Assembly (NCBI RefSeq): GCF_029910655.1
Contig: NZ_CP123897.1
Span: 1,364,001-1,428,000, forward strand
From: Methylomonas sp. UP202
GTDB taxonomy: Bacteria; Pseudomonadota; Gammaproteobacteria; Methylococcales; Methylomonadaceae
DNA length: 64,000 bases
Reading direction: 5' to 3'
Part shown: one piece after another, positions 1 to 7,767 of the stretch
Layout: each line of letters opens with the position of its first letter
Position numbering within the stretch: the stretch's first letter is position 1
Position numbers and translations under genes: made by a program
The notes under the pieces: generated by a model
Told to the model about the DNA's origin: nothing
What the model saw: the letters and a program-made list of their open reading frames with translations, nothing else
Database searches by the model: none

Positions 1-689
1 ACGTGGTAGCCTTCAAGGTGCGTGATCCACAGTCCTGTCAAGGCGAATAGACTCAAAAAGGCTAAGCCCAACGGAAGGGCGAGGGCCTTGGCACGCTCGG
101 AAATTTCCGAGTTGCCGTGCAATTGTAATTGGAGTGCGCCCAAGCTCGTGGCCGCGGCCGCCGCGACAGCGCCGACCAACATTGAAAACGGGTTGAACAA
201 ACCGCCCAAGTTGCCGAGCAGCGCGATCCGCATATCGCTTTGCAGATGAAACGGAATGCCCTTGATCAGGTTGCCTATCATCACGCCGAGCAGAAAGGTC
301 GGCAGCAACGCCCCGAGAGACAAGCCCCTGTCCCATTTTTCCAACCAATTTGCAGGCAAACCGGCGCGGACATACAAAGCAAACGGCCTAAGCGCGAGTG
401 GAATCAATACAAAGGGTAACAAGGTCTGAAAACTGGAAAACACCGCCGCGTAAACGCTGGGCCAGCCGAAAAACACCAGTGCGATCAACGCCGCCAGCCA
501 AGCCAGATTGCCGGCGGTAACGGCCGCCCATTGCGCGGTTAAGGCTCGTCGTTGCGATTCGTTGGCGTTTAACGTTGGTAACAGGCTGGCGGCACCAAGT
601 TCGACCGCGAAGGTTAGGCTGACGCCGATCGCAAACAGGCTGAGCAGCGCCCAGGCCGCTAACCGAAGAATCGAATAATCAAGCATCAT
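1..689 (-). CDS. cytochrome bd-like oxidase subunit II (CydB-like), C-terminus beyond window
   Basis: Minus-strand reading frame open to the left window edge; about 229 residues are visible, with ATG at 689 or 686. It begins MLDYSILRL and is a multi-helix membrane protein. The order of helices and segments such as FGWPSVYAAVFS and LALRPFALYVRAG match the N-terminal half of CydB. Its start overlaps the end of the CydA-like gene, so the two are translationally coupled and probably form one complex. The usual CydB motif TDGFDMG near residue 25-30 reads TFAVELG here, and the usual GNEVWL reads GNLAWL, so key acidic residues are missing. Family membership is fairly sure; an ordinary quinol oxidase function is not. 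Confidence 0.8.
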   Translation of the reverse strand, partial: MMLDYSILRLAAWALLSLFAIGVSLTFAVELGAASLLPTLNANESQRRALTAQWAAVTAGNLAWLAALIALVFFGWPSVYAAVFSSFQTLLPFVLIPLALRPFALYVRAGLPANWLEKWDRGLSLGALLPTFLLGVMIGNLIKGIPFHLQSDMRIALLGNLGGLFNPFSMLVGAVAAAAATSLGALQLQLHGNSEISERAKALALPLGLAFLSLFALTGLWITHLEGYH

Positions 690-2076
690 GACGATTTTCC
701 TCCGAGATTGCACCGAGGCCGTCGGTGACGACTCGTTTGACCAGGATTAGCGCCAGGCTCAACAAACCGCCGTACGCCAGCGCGTAAAGGCCTAAGCCGG
801 TCCATAAATCGCTCGGGTTGCCAAGCGATACGCCCAGCCATGTCGGCAGCGCGTCGGCGATGATCCAGGGTTGACGGCCGTATTCGGCAATAAACCAACC
901 GGCGCCGCTGGCCAACCAAGGTAGCGGCAAGGCGTAAAAGTTGACTTTTAATATCGCGGGGGAGCCTAGCCAGCCGAACGCGAAGGCGATGCCGGCCAGA
1001 AAATTGAGAGCCAGCAAGACGCCGCAGCCGACCATGACTCGGTAGCCCCAACGGATGGGCTCGGACGGCGGCACGCTGGCCCGCGCGGTTTGTTGAATCT
1101 GCGCTTCGCTGGCGCCGCTGACACCGTCTTTCCAATGTTTTAGCAATAAGGCATGGCCCAGGTCGGCCTGGGTGGCGGCGAAAGCGGCGAGTAACTGTGG
1201 TTCGCGGTGGTCATCGCGGATCGCTTGGAGCTTTTCGTAGGCGCCGATGCCGTTGAGAGTACGTCGGGCATGCTCGGCGATCAAGTCGTCGGGCGGCAGG
1301 CCGTGAATAGCCGCGAATTTACCCGCTTGTAGGCTGTTGGGTTGGAAAATGCCGGTATCGCCGAGCGCCATCGTTGCCAGCACGGCGGTCAGGCCCATCA
1401 CGCCGCCTAATCGGTGGCCCAGCGCCGCCGCCCGGCTCTCGCGGCCTTGCCGCCGCCAAAGCGCGCTAACCGACAATATCAGCCCGGCGGCGCTTGCGTA
1501 GCCAGCCAACGCCGCGTGCAGGAATTTTGCAGTCATCACCGGATTTCGAAACAAACTGGCCGGATCGGTCAATTCCAGCCGTAAGGTTTGCGGATTGAAG
1601 CCGCTGCCGACTGGGTATTGCATCCAGGCATTTGCCGCCACGAATCCCAGCAGGGCTACATGGCAACCCAGACATGCGGTCCACGCCAGCAGAGCGCGGC
1701 GGACGCCGGGCAAGCATTGCTCGCCGAACAGTAAACGGCCGGTCGCCTGAGCCGTGACGAAAAAGCCGGCGCAGGCCGTCAAAAGAGCCAAGCCGATCGT
1801 ATCGCCGGCATAATGGGCAAAATACGCCCAGTGACTGCCGAATTGGCAGAGCAAGATCAATGTGGTTGCCGCAGTTAGTGCCATGCCGATGCCGAACAGT
1901 TTGACCCAGAATGCGGCTAGAGCGGCATAACGGGCGTCGCGAACGGATAGCGTTTCCAGCAGGGCGAGCAGCAACGATAGTCCGAGGCTGACCGGCATGA
2001 ACAGAAAATGCTGGGTTGCCGTCATCGCGAATTGGCCGCGCGATAGCTCGATAACGGTTTCCGAAATCATGTCCAC
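679..2076 (-). CDS. cytochrome bd-like oxidase subunit I (CydA-like), atypical heme ligands
   Basis: 465 residues, aligning with CydA over its length: TATQHFLFMPVSLG (first helix with the conserved His), QFGSHWAYFAHYAGD, AKFLHAALAGY (His ligand of heme b558), RVMVGCG (Met ligand) and AEYGRQPWIIADALP. RBS AGAGGTGG precedes the ATG. CydA is the heme-carrying, quinol-oxidising subunit of cytochrome bd in the inner membrane. By alignment from memory with E. coli CydA, Glu99 and Glu107 (in IEGLMAFFLEST) are both Thr here, and quinol-site Glu257 is His. It may therefore be a bd-like quinol-linked redox complex rather than a standard oxygen reductase. It is followed by the overlapping CydB-like gene. 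Confidence 0.88.
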   Translation of the reverse strand: MDMISETVIELSRGQFAMTATQHFLFMPVSLGLSLLLALLETLSVRDARYAALAAFWVKLFGIGMALTAATTLILLCQFGSHWAYFAHYAGDTIGLALLTACAGFFVTAQATGRLLFGEQCLPGVRRALLAWTACLGCHVALLGFVAANAWMQYPVGSGFNPQTLRLELTDPASLFRNPVMTAKFLHAALAGYASAAGLILSVSALWRRQGRESRAAALGHRLGGVMGLTAVLATMALGDTGIFQPNSLQAGKFAAIHGLPPDDLIAEHARRTLNGIGAYEKLQAIRDDHREPQLLAAFAATQADLGHALLLKHWKDGVSGASEAQIQQTARASVPPSEPIRWGYRVMVGCGVLLALNFLAGIAFAFGWLGSPAILKVNFYALPLPWLASGAGWFIAEYGRQPWIIADALPTWLGVSLGNPSDLWTGLGLYALAYGGLLSLALILVKRVVTDGLGAISEENRHDA

Positions 2077-2237
2077 CTCTTTGGCAGGGTCAAAAATGCC
2101 GGCAATTATAGAGGCATGGCGAACTTTGGCGGTGGTTTTTGTTTCCGGACTCGGCTCGCAAAAAATCGCCGGGCGCGGGCTGGTGAATGAGGGCGGTTGT
2201 TGTACACTTCTGGACAGGTGTCTTTCCGTGTCACGTT

Positions 2238-4385
2238 ATGAAATCACAATCCGGCGTCACTGTATTCTTGAAGGTTATCGGGGTTGCCCTGCTATATGCG
2301 GCACTGGCCAAGCTGGTGTTGGCTTTTTTTTCCGACGCCAGCGGCGTCACCTTGGTCTGGTTTCCGTCCGGATTGGGCTTGGTTACAATTATCTTGGGGG
2401 GATGGCGCTTCGTTCCGGCCGTTTTTGTCGGTGCGTTGCTGGCGGGGCTGTTGGTAGACGATTCCTTGGCTATTTCCGCCGGCATTGCTGTCGGTAACAC
2501 GTTGGAGTCCTGGTTGGGTGCCTGGTTTTTATCCGGCCACTCTGGCTTTTCACCAGCGCTGAAACATCCGCGCGACTTCGTCTGGTTGGGCATTGCCGCC
2601 CTGTTTAGTGCCGGATTCAGCGCGTTAATCGGGCCGATGATATTGCTGTTCGCCGGTCATGTGGCGCTGGATAGTGCGTTCGACAGTATGCTGCACTGGT
2701 GGATGGCCGATGTGTTCGGCATGGCATTGCTAACACCGTTGGTACTGATTTGGAAGGATTGGCCCTTGGATTGGTTTGCGCCCAAGCGCTTGCCTGAAAC
2801 ACTCGCTTTTATCGTGCTTAGCGCGGTATGTGGTCAAACGGTGTTTTTGGCGTGGTGGCCGGATCTGTTCGGCGATTTCGCCAAATCCTACTGGCCTTTT
2901 ATGTTTGTCATTTGGGCGGCGGCCCGATTCGGCCGCCATGGCGTAACCTTGTTAATCACGATGACCGCGGTGCAATCCTTATGGGGCCTCGAGCACGGCG
3001 TTGGGCCGTTTGTCGGCAACGGTGTCCAGGAAGGCTTGCTGAGTATCTGGTTTTATCTACTGATTTTCGCGGCGGTCGGGATCCCGCTCGCGTTAATGCT
3101 GTTCGACAAAGAACAGTACACGCGGGCTTTGCGGCAGAGCGAAGCCCGAATGGGATTTGCGTTGGATACCATCGGCGCTGGCGCGTGGGACTTAGATCTA
3201 GCTAGCAAGGACGTGCAGCGTACGCCAACCCATGATCGGATATTCGGGTATTCGCAAATGCGTAGGGTCTGGAGTTACCAGATGTTGCTCGATCACGTGT
3301 TGCCGGGCCATCGCGAAGCGGTGGACGCGCGTTTTCAACAAGCGATCGGAATGGCCGCCAATTGCGATATCGAATGCGAGATCCGCCGCGCGGATGGCGA
3401 AAAGCGTTGGATTCGGATCGCCGGCTGCTACCTGCCAGGTCGCCCCGCCCGGATGGCGGGAATCGTTCAGGATGTGACTGATTCTAAATTGGCCGAGGAA
3501 GACCGGCAATTGGCGATGTTGTTCTACCAAGGTTGCAGCGAGGCGATGATGATTACCGACCTCGACGGGCTTATTGTCTCGGTAAATCCGGCTTTCGCAG
3601 ATGTTACCGGTTATGCGGCCGAGGAAGTCATCGGTAAAAATGCCAGGATTCTCGGTTCGGGGCGCCACGATGCGGCATTTTTTCAAGCAATGTGGGCGGC
3701 TATTCAAGCGACCGGGCAATGGCGGGGCGAAATATGGAATCGCCGGAAAAATGGCGAACTCTATGTGGAGCTGTTAACGATTAACACGATATTTGATCGC
3801 AACGGCTTGGAACTGCGGCGGATCGGGGTGTTTTTCGATATTACTCACCGCAAGCTGACTGAAGAGCAATTGTGGCAGCAGGCCAATTTCGACCCGTTGA
3901 CCGGCGCCGGGAATCGCCGGATGTTGTATGCCCGCTTGGATCAGGAAGTCAAAAAATCCCAACGTAGCGGTGCGCTATTGGCGTTGATGATCGTCAGTTT
4001 CGACGGTTTCAAGGAACTTAACGAAAGCCTGGGCTACGCGAAAGGCGATAGTGTGTTGCAGGAAGTGGCGCAACGTTTGGTGGGCGGCATTCGCGAAACC
4101 GATATCGTCGCCCGTTTGGACGGCGCGGAGTTTGCCGTTTTGCTGACCGAGTTGGATAAGCTCGTTAGTATTGCCAAATTGGCCGGCCATTTGGCCGAGC
4201 TTTTGGCTAAACCTTATGCGGGGGTGGAGGCGACCGGCTTGTTGAATTGCCGTATCGGGATCGCGTTGAGTCCTGTCGATGCCTCGGATGCCGAAGGCTT
4301 GCAGCGCTCGGCGATTCACGCGCTACGCCGTTGCGAAGCCGGGCGTTACGCCTTCTTCAATCAATTCGCGCTTAGCGGCAACTAA
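2238..4385 (+). CDS. membrane MASE1-PAS-PAS-GGDEF protein with degenerate GGDEF motif
   Basis: 715 residues from ATG 2238; an upstream in-frame start at 2187 is less likely because family similarity begins near MKSQSGV. Residues about 10-290 form a multi-helix MASE1-type sensor, followed by two PAS domains (about 310-420 and 430-545) and a C-terminal GGDEF domain beginning NFDPLTGAGNRRMLY. Diguanylate cyclases make c-di-GMP and need the signature GG(D/E)EF. Here it is DGAEF (residues about 628-632), lacking the catalytic acidic residue. The RxxD inhibitory-site motif (RETD) is kept five residues upstream. It is probably a c-di-GMP-binding sensor rather than a synthase. It converges on phoR with a 4-bp overlap. 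Confidence 0.88.
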   Translation: MKSQSGVTVFLKVIGVALLYAALAKLVLAFFSDASGVTLVWFPSGLGLVTIILGGWRFVPAVFVGALLAGLLVDDSLAISAGIAVGNTLESWLGAWFLSGHSGFSPALKHPRDFVWLGIAALFSAGFSALIGPMILLFAGHVALDSAFDSMLHWWMADVFGMALLTPLVLIWKDWPLDWFAPKRLPETLAFIVLSAVCGQTVFLAWWPDLFGDFAKSYWPFMFVIWAAARFGRHGVTLLITMTAVQSLWGLEHGVGPFVGNGVQEGLLSIWFYLLIFAAVGIPLALMLFDKEQYTRALRQSEARMGFALDTIGAGAWDLDLASKDVQRTPTHDRIFGYSQMRRVWSYQMLLDHVLPGHREAVDARFQQAIGMAANCDIECEIRRADGEKRWIRIAGCYLPGRPARMAGIVQDVTDSKLAEEDRQLAMLFYQGCSEAMMITDLDGLIVSVNPAFADVTGYAAEEVIGKNARILGSGRHDAAFFQAMWAAIQATGQWRGEIWNRRKNGELYVELLTINTIFDRNGLELRRIGVFFDITHRKLTEEQLWQQANFDPLTGAGNRRMLYARLDQEVKKSQRSGALLALMIVSFDGFKELNESLGYAKGDSVLQEVAQRLVGGIRETDIVARLDGAEFAVLLTELDKLVSIAKLAGHLAELLAKPYAGVEATGLLNCRIGIALSPVDASDAEGLQRSAIHALRRCEAGRYAFFNQFALSGN

Positions 4386-5656
4386 CACAGCCGTTGCTTG
4401 GGGAACACGCAACGAAACCGACTCCCTTTACCTAACTGGCTTTCGATTTCCAATTTGGCGTCGTGACGCACCAGCACGTGTTTTACGATGGCCAAACCCA
4501 GGCCGGTCCCGGCGATTTTCTGATTGCGTTTGACGTCGGCACGATAAAAGCGCTCGGTAATCCTGGGGATTTCGTGACTGGCGATACCTTGGCCGAAATC
4601 CTCGACTTCCAAATACACACTACCGTCCGGCAAGTTGTCCCAGCGCACATGTACCGGCGAGCGCGGCGGCGAATACTTCAGGGCATTGCCTAGCAGATTG
4701 CTGAATGCGCCGCGCAGCTCCAGCGCATCGCCGCGCAGGTTGGCGGTACTCGCGAGGCTCAGCGTGACCCGGCGTTCGTCTTTTTCCAGTAAATCGCTCT
4801 CGTGGCAGACTTGGCCGAGCAGATCGGCAATCTGGACGCATTCGGACTTTTTAGCCTTGCTTTCCAAACGGGCAAGCAGTAGCAGATCGTCGATCAGCAT
4901 TTGCATGCGCTCGGTTTGCGCCGACATATTTTGAAACGAGCGGGTGTAAACGCTCGGACCGTTTTCCATTTCCTGCAGGGTTTCCAGATAGCCGCGTAGT
5001 ACCGTCAGCGGCGTGCGCAGTTCGTGCGACACATTGGCGACGAAGTCGGTGCGCATCCGCTCGATGGCCTTTAAGTGGGTGATGTCTTGCGCCATCAGCA
5101 GACGCAAGCCGTTGCCGTAGGGCACGATACCGATTTGCAGAATCAGGTTTTCGTTGACCGGCGAGGGGATGCTGATTTTCTGTCGGTAATCCTGGTCCTT
5201 TAGGTATTGGATAAACAGCGGATGACGGACCAGATTCGGAATCCGATGGCCCGTATCGGACTTTTTCAAGCCCAGAAATTCGTGAGCGACCTTGTTGCTC
5301 CATTCGATTTCGCCGTAGCTGCCCAGCACGACGACGGCATCGGGCAGCGCGTCGGTGGATTTACGGAACCGGTCCAACATCTTGCCGAGCTTTTTCTTAC
5401 GGCGTTTCTGACTGCGACGAATTTTATACAAGTGGTAGTAAATGTCGCCCCAAATCCCTTTGAAGTTAGTGCGTTCGCCAACGCCGCCCTGGCTTAGCCA
5501 GCGCTCCAGGCGGTTGATGCTGATGGTTTGTTTGGTCAGTAGTAGTAATGTGACGGCCAGCAGCAGTTCGGTCAGATGACCGAAGAACACACTGATCAGC
5601 AGCGTGGGGATCAATAGGCCAATGACGATATTCAGTTCGCGTTGCCAGCGCTGCAT
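4382..5656 (-). CDS. phoR: phosphate regulon sensor histidine kinase PhoR
   Basis: 424 residues: two N-terminal membrane helices (about 8-40), a basic linker RRSQKRRKKK, a PAS domain (about 95-190), the H-box NVSHELRTPL with phospho-accepting His211, and a C-terminal ATPase domain ([15 protein letters not shown]). The short membrane anchor without a large periplasmic domain, followed by PAS, is the PhoR pattern. It autophosphorylates and signals to PhoB when phosphate is scarce. The gene begins 6 bp after phoB ends, so they form one operon. The pit/DUF47 phosphate genes lie 14 kb away in the same window. Confidence 0.95.
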   Translation of the reverse strand: MQRWQRELNIVIGLLIPTLLISVFFGHLTELLLAVTLLLLTKQTISINRLERWLSQGGVGERTNFKGIWGDIYYHLYKIRRSQKRRKKKLGKMLDRFRKSTDALPDAVVVLGSYGEIEWSNKVAHEFLGLKKSDTGHRIPNLVRHPLFIQYLKDQDYRQKISIPSPVNENLILQIGIVPYGNGLRLLMAQDITHLKAIERMRTDFVANVSHELRTPLTVLRGYLETLQEMENGPSVYTRSFQNMSAQTERMQMLIDDLLLLARLESKAKKSECVQIADLLGQVCHESDLLEKDERRVTLSLASTANLRGDALELRGAFSNLLGNALKYSPPRSPVHVRWDNLPDGSVYLEVEDFGQGIASHEIPRITERFYRADVKRNQKIAGTGLGLAIVKHVLVRHDAKLEIESQLGKGSRFRCVFPKQRLC

Positions 5657-5662
5657 CTAACG

Positions 5663-6355
5663 TCAATCCGCCATCGAAAACCGGTAGCCGAAGCCGCGCA
5701 CGGTTTGGATCAGTTCTTCCCGGCCGTAGGTCGCCAAAATTTTGCGCAATCGGCGGATGTGCACGTCGACGGTGCGCTCTTCGATATAGACGCTTCGGCC
5801 CCATACCTGGTCCAGCAAATGCGTGCGGCTGTAGACTTTGTCGGGATTGGTCATGAAAAATTGCATCAGCCTGAATTCGGTGGGGCTGACTTCCAAACTG
5901 CGGCCGCCGATCATCAAGCGATGTTGTTCGGTGTCCAGGGTTAGATCGCCAACGCTGAGTTGGCCGGATTCCGACAATTTGCCGCTGCGCCGCATCACCG
6001 CCTTGATTCGAGCAACCAATTCTTTCGGGGAGAAGGGTTTGGTGACGTAATCGTCCGCGCCGATTTCCAGGCCGCGGATTTTATCTTCTTCTTCGCTACG
6101 GGCGGTGAGCAGAATGATGGGGAGTTCCTTGAAGCCCGGTTCGTTTTTCAAGCGCTTGGCCAGCTCGACGCCGCTAATGCCGGGTAGCATCCAGTCCAGC
6201 ACGATCAAATCCACCCGGTTGTCCGCCAGGGCTTGCATGGCTTGTTCGGCGCTGCCGGCGGAGATGACTTGAAATTCGGCTTGTTCCAGCACCATGGCCA
6301 GCATTTCCCTGATAGCTTCTTCATCTTCGACAACCAGGATGTTCAAGTTGGGCAT
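5663..6355 (-). CDS. phoB: phosphate regulon response regulator PhoB
   Basis: 230 residues: receiver domain (acidic pocket EDEE at residues 10-13, phospho-acceptor Asp54 in VLDWMLPG, Lys in VTKPFSPKEL) followed by an OmpR-type winged-helix DNA-binding domain (EVSPTEFRLMQFF, RTVDVHIRRLRK). PhoB binds Pho boxes and turns on phosphate-scavenging genes. First gene of the phoB-phoR operon. The 136-bp upstream gap holds TTGTCACAAAC on the minus strand, resembling one half of a Pho box; no clear second half was found, so autoregulation is only suggested. Confidence 0.95.
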   Translation of the reverse strand: MPNLNILVVEDEEAIREMLAMVLEQAEFQVISAGSAEQAMQALADNRVDLIVLDWMLPGISGVELAKRLKNEPGFKELPIILLTARSEEEDKIRGLEIGADDYVTKPFSPKELVARIKAVMRRSGKLSESGQLSVGDLTLDTEQHRLMIGGRSLEVSPTEFRLMQFFMTNPDKVYSRTHLLDQVWGRSVYIEERTVDVHIRRLRKILATYGREELIQTVRGFGYRFSMAD

Positions 6356-6491
6356 ATAGGTTCCATAAAAGGCTAGGTAGCAATGACTTAGCTAATCTAG
6401 CAGCGATATATTACCTGTTTGTGACAAAAAATATCGACCGGCGCGGTAAGGGGCCTGCCGAGCGCGGGCTTGACGGAGGATGGCGGAGGCT

Positions 6492-7544
6492 TTAGCTGGG
6501 CGGGTTGGCGGCCATCACGCCCAGTACATCCAGAACCCGGCAACAATAGCCGAACTCATTGTCGTGCATCAGGGCCAGACCCAGGTGACGACGGTTGCCG
6601 AGGCTTAAATGCTTCATCAGGACGATCGCCGAATAGGGGCTAGCCAGGTAGTCGATGCTGGCTTTTTGGTGCCCCCACGCGCCGTATTCGCAGGTGAGGA
6701 TTCCAGACAGGCGATTGTTCGAATACTCGCAAAGCAGGCTGGCGACTTCTTCCGGAGTGGAATCCCTGGCCAAGACCGCCGCGATGTCGATCACCGAGAC
6801 GATGGCGGTCGGTACTCTGTAGGACAGGGCTTCCAGCTTCCCGGCCAATCGAGGCAGCACCAGTTCGGTCGATTTGGCCACGTTGGTGGCGGTGGGAACG
6901 ATGGATACCGCGCAGGCTCGGCCGAGTTGCGAAGAAGGGTGGTAGCCGTCCAGGACTTTTTGGTCCGACAATTCCGGGTGGATCGTGACGATACGGGCGT
7001 AGTCGATGCCGATGTGGCGGTCGAGAATGTCGCAAATCGGCGCCATCGCGTTGCCGGTGCAGGTGCTGGCGGAAACGACATGGTGACGCGCCGGATCGTA
7101 ATCGTCGTGGTTGACTCCGTAAACCAGACTGAGGTCGCAACCCGCCACGTTCCAGGTACAGAGGATTTTTTTGGCGACGCGTTGATTGAGCAAGGCTCGG
7201 AAGTCGCCGATCGCCGCGGTACCGGTGGCGTCGAACAACACGTCCAGGTCAAAAGGCCGCAGCATGCCGAAGCTGTCGTTCTCCGGCGGCCGACGGCGGC
7301 GATCGACGCGTTGATAGCGTATCCGCTGCTCGCCCAACAGCAAGTCGGTACCGTCGTGGTCCACCGCGAACGGCGGCCGGCCGTAGGTACTGTCGTGGGC
7401 GATCAGGTAAGCAACGTGGTCGATCGGCATCACGTCGCAGATCACACGTATGTCGAAGCGACCCGCGGGGTCGTTCAGAAAATTGTTGCGGAGCACACCG
7501 CCGCCAATGCGACCGAGTCCGACGATACCGATGCGTAAGCTCAT
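6492..7544 (-). CDS. divergent glyceraldehyde-3-phosphate dehydrogenase family protein
   Basis: 350 residues with the GAPDH layout: NAD-binding GIVGLGRIGGGVLRN at the N-terminus, catalytic Cys162 in SASTCTGNAMAP (usual SNASCTTNCLAP), catalytic His189 in TIHPELSDQ, then SIVPTATNVAK and YRVPTAIVSVIDIA, which match the usual NIIPTSTGAAK and RVPTPNVSVVDL. The dehydrogenase chemistry looks intact. The changes around the NAD loop and phosphate-binding segments make this a paralogue rather than a standard Gap enzyme. It could be an erythrose-4-phosphate dehydrogenase-like enzyme or a specialised GAPDH. It stands alone, 220 bp from clpB, with no pathway neighbour. Confidence 0.8.
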   Translation of the reverse strand: MSLRIGIVGLGRIGGGVLRNNFLNDPAGRFDIRVICDVMPIDHVAYLIAHDSTYGRPPFAVDHDGTDLLLGEQRIRYQRVDRRRRPPENDSFGMLRPFDLDVLFDATGTAAIGDFRALLNQRVAKKILCTWNVAGCDLSLVYGVNHDDYDPARHHVVSASTCTGNAMAPICDILDRHIGIDYARIVTIHPELSDQKVLDGYHPSSQLGRACAVSIVPTATNVAKSTELVLPRLAGKLEALSYRVPTAIVSVIDIAAVLARDSTPEEVASLLCEYSNNRLSGILTCEYGAWGHQKASIDYLASPYSAIVLMKHLSLGNRRHLGLALMHDNEFGYCCRVLDVLGVMAANPPS

Positions 7545-7736
7545 CGTTCCGAACCTCCGGCGTCGTGCGCGAGGAAGAGGGCAAACGTCGGTCGCGCACT
7601 ACGAGGTGTGATACTTGGATTCATGGCGGTGGCTTGATTGTTATTGTTGATATGCAAGCCAGATTGAAACTAGAGCAAGCTGTCGATTTGTCAAGCCGCC
7701 CCGCCAGGGTACGGTTGTCGCGGAACAGTATTGATT

Positions 7737-7760
7737 GGCCGGCGCGATGGTGCGCCGGCC
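7737..7760 (-). terminator. hairpin downstream of clpB
   Basis: A perfect 9-bp inverted repeat, GGCCGGCGC and GCGCCGGCC, with a 6-nt loop, starting 7 bases past the clpB stop codon. It lacks a good run of T on the minus strand, so it may act as a weak terminator or as mRNA 3'-end protection. The rest of the 7545-7767 gap shows nothing recognisable. Confidence 0.5.
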
Positions 7761-7767
7761 TTGCGAG

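Noticed and set aside
6356-6491. Pho box upstream of phoB
   Set aside because: Only one half-site-like stretch (TTGTCACAAAC on the minus strand) was found; the second 11-bp repeat is missing, so no site is called.
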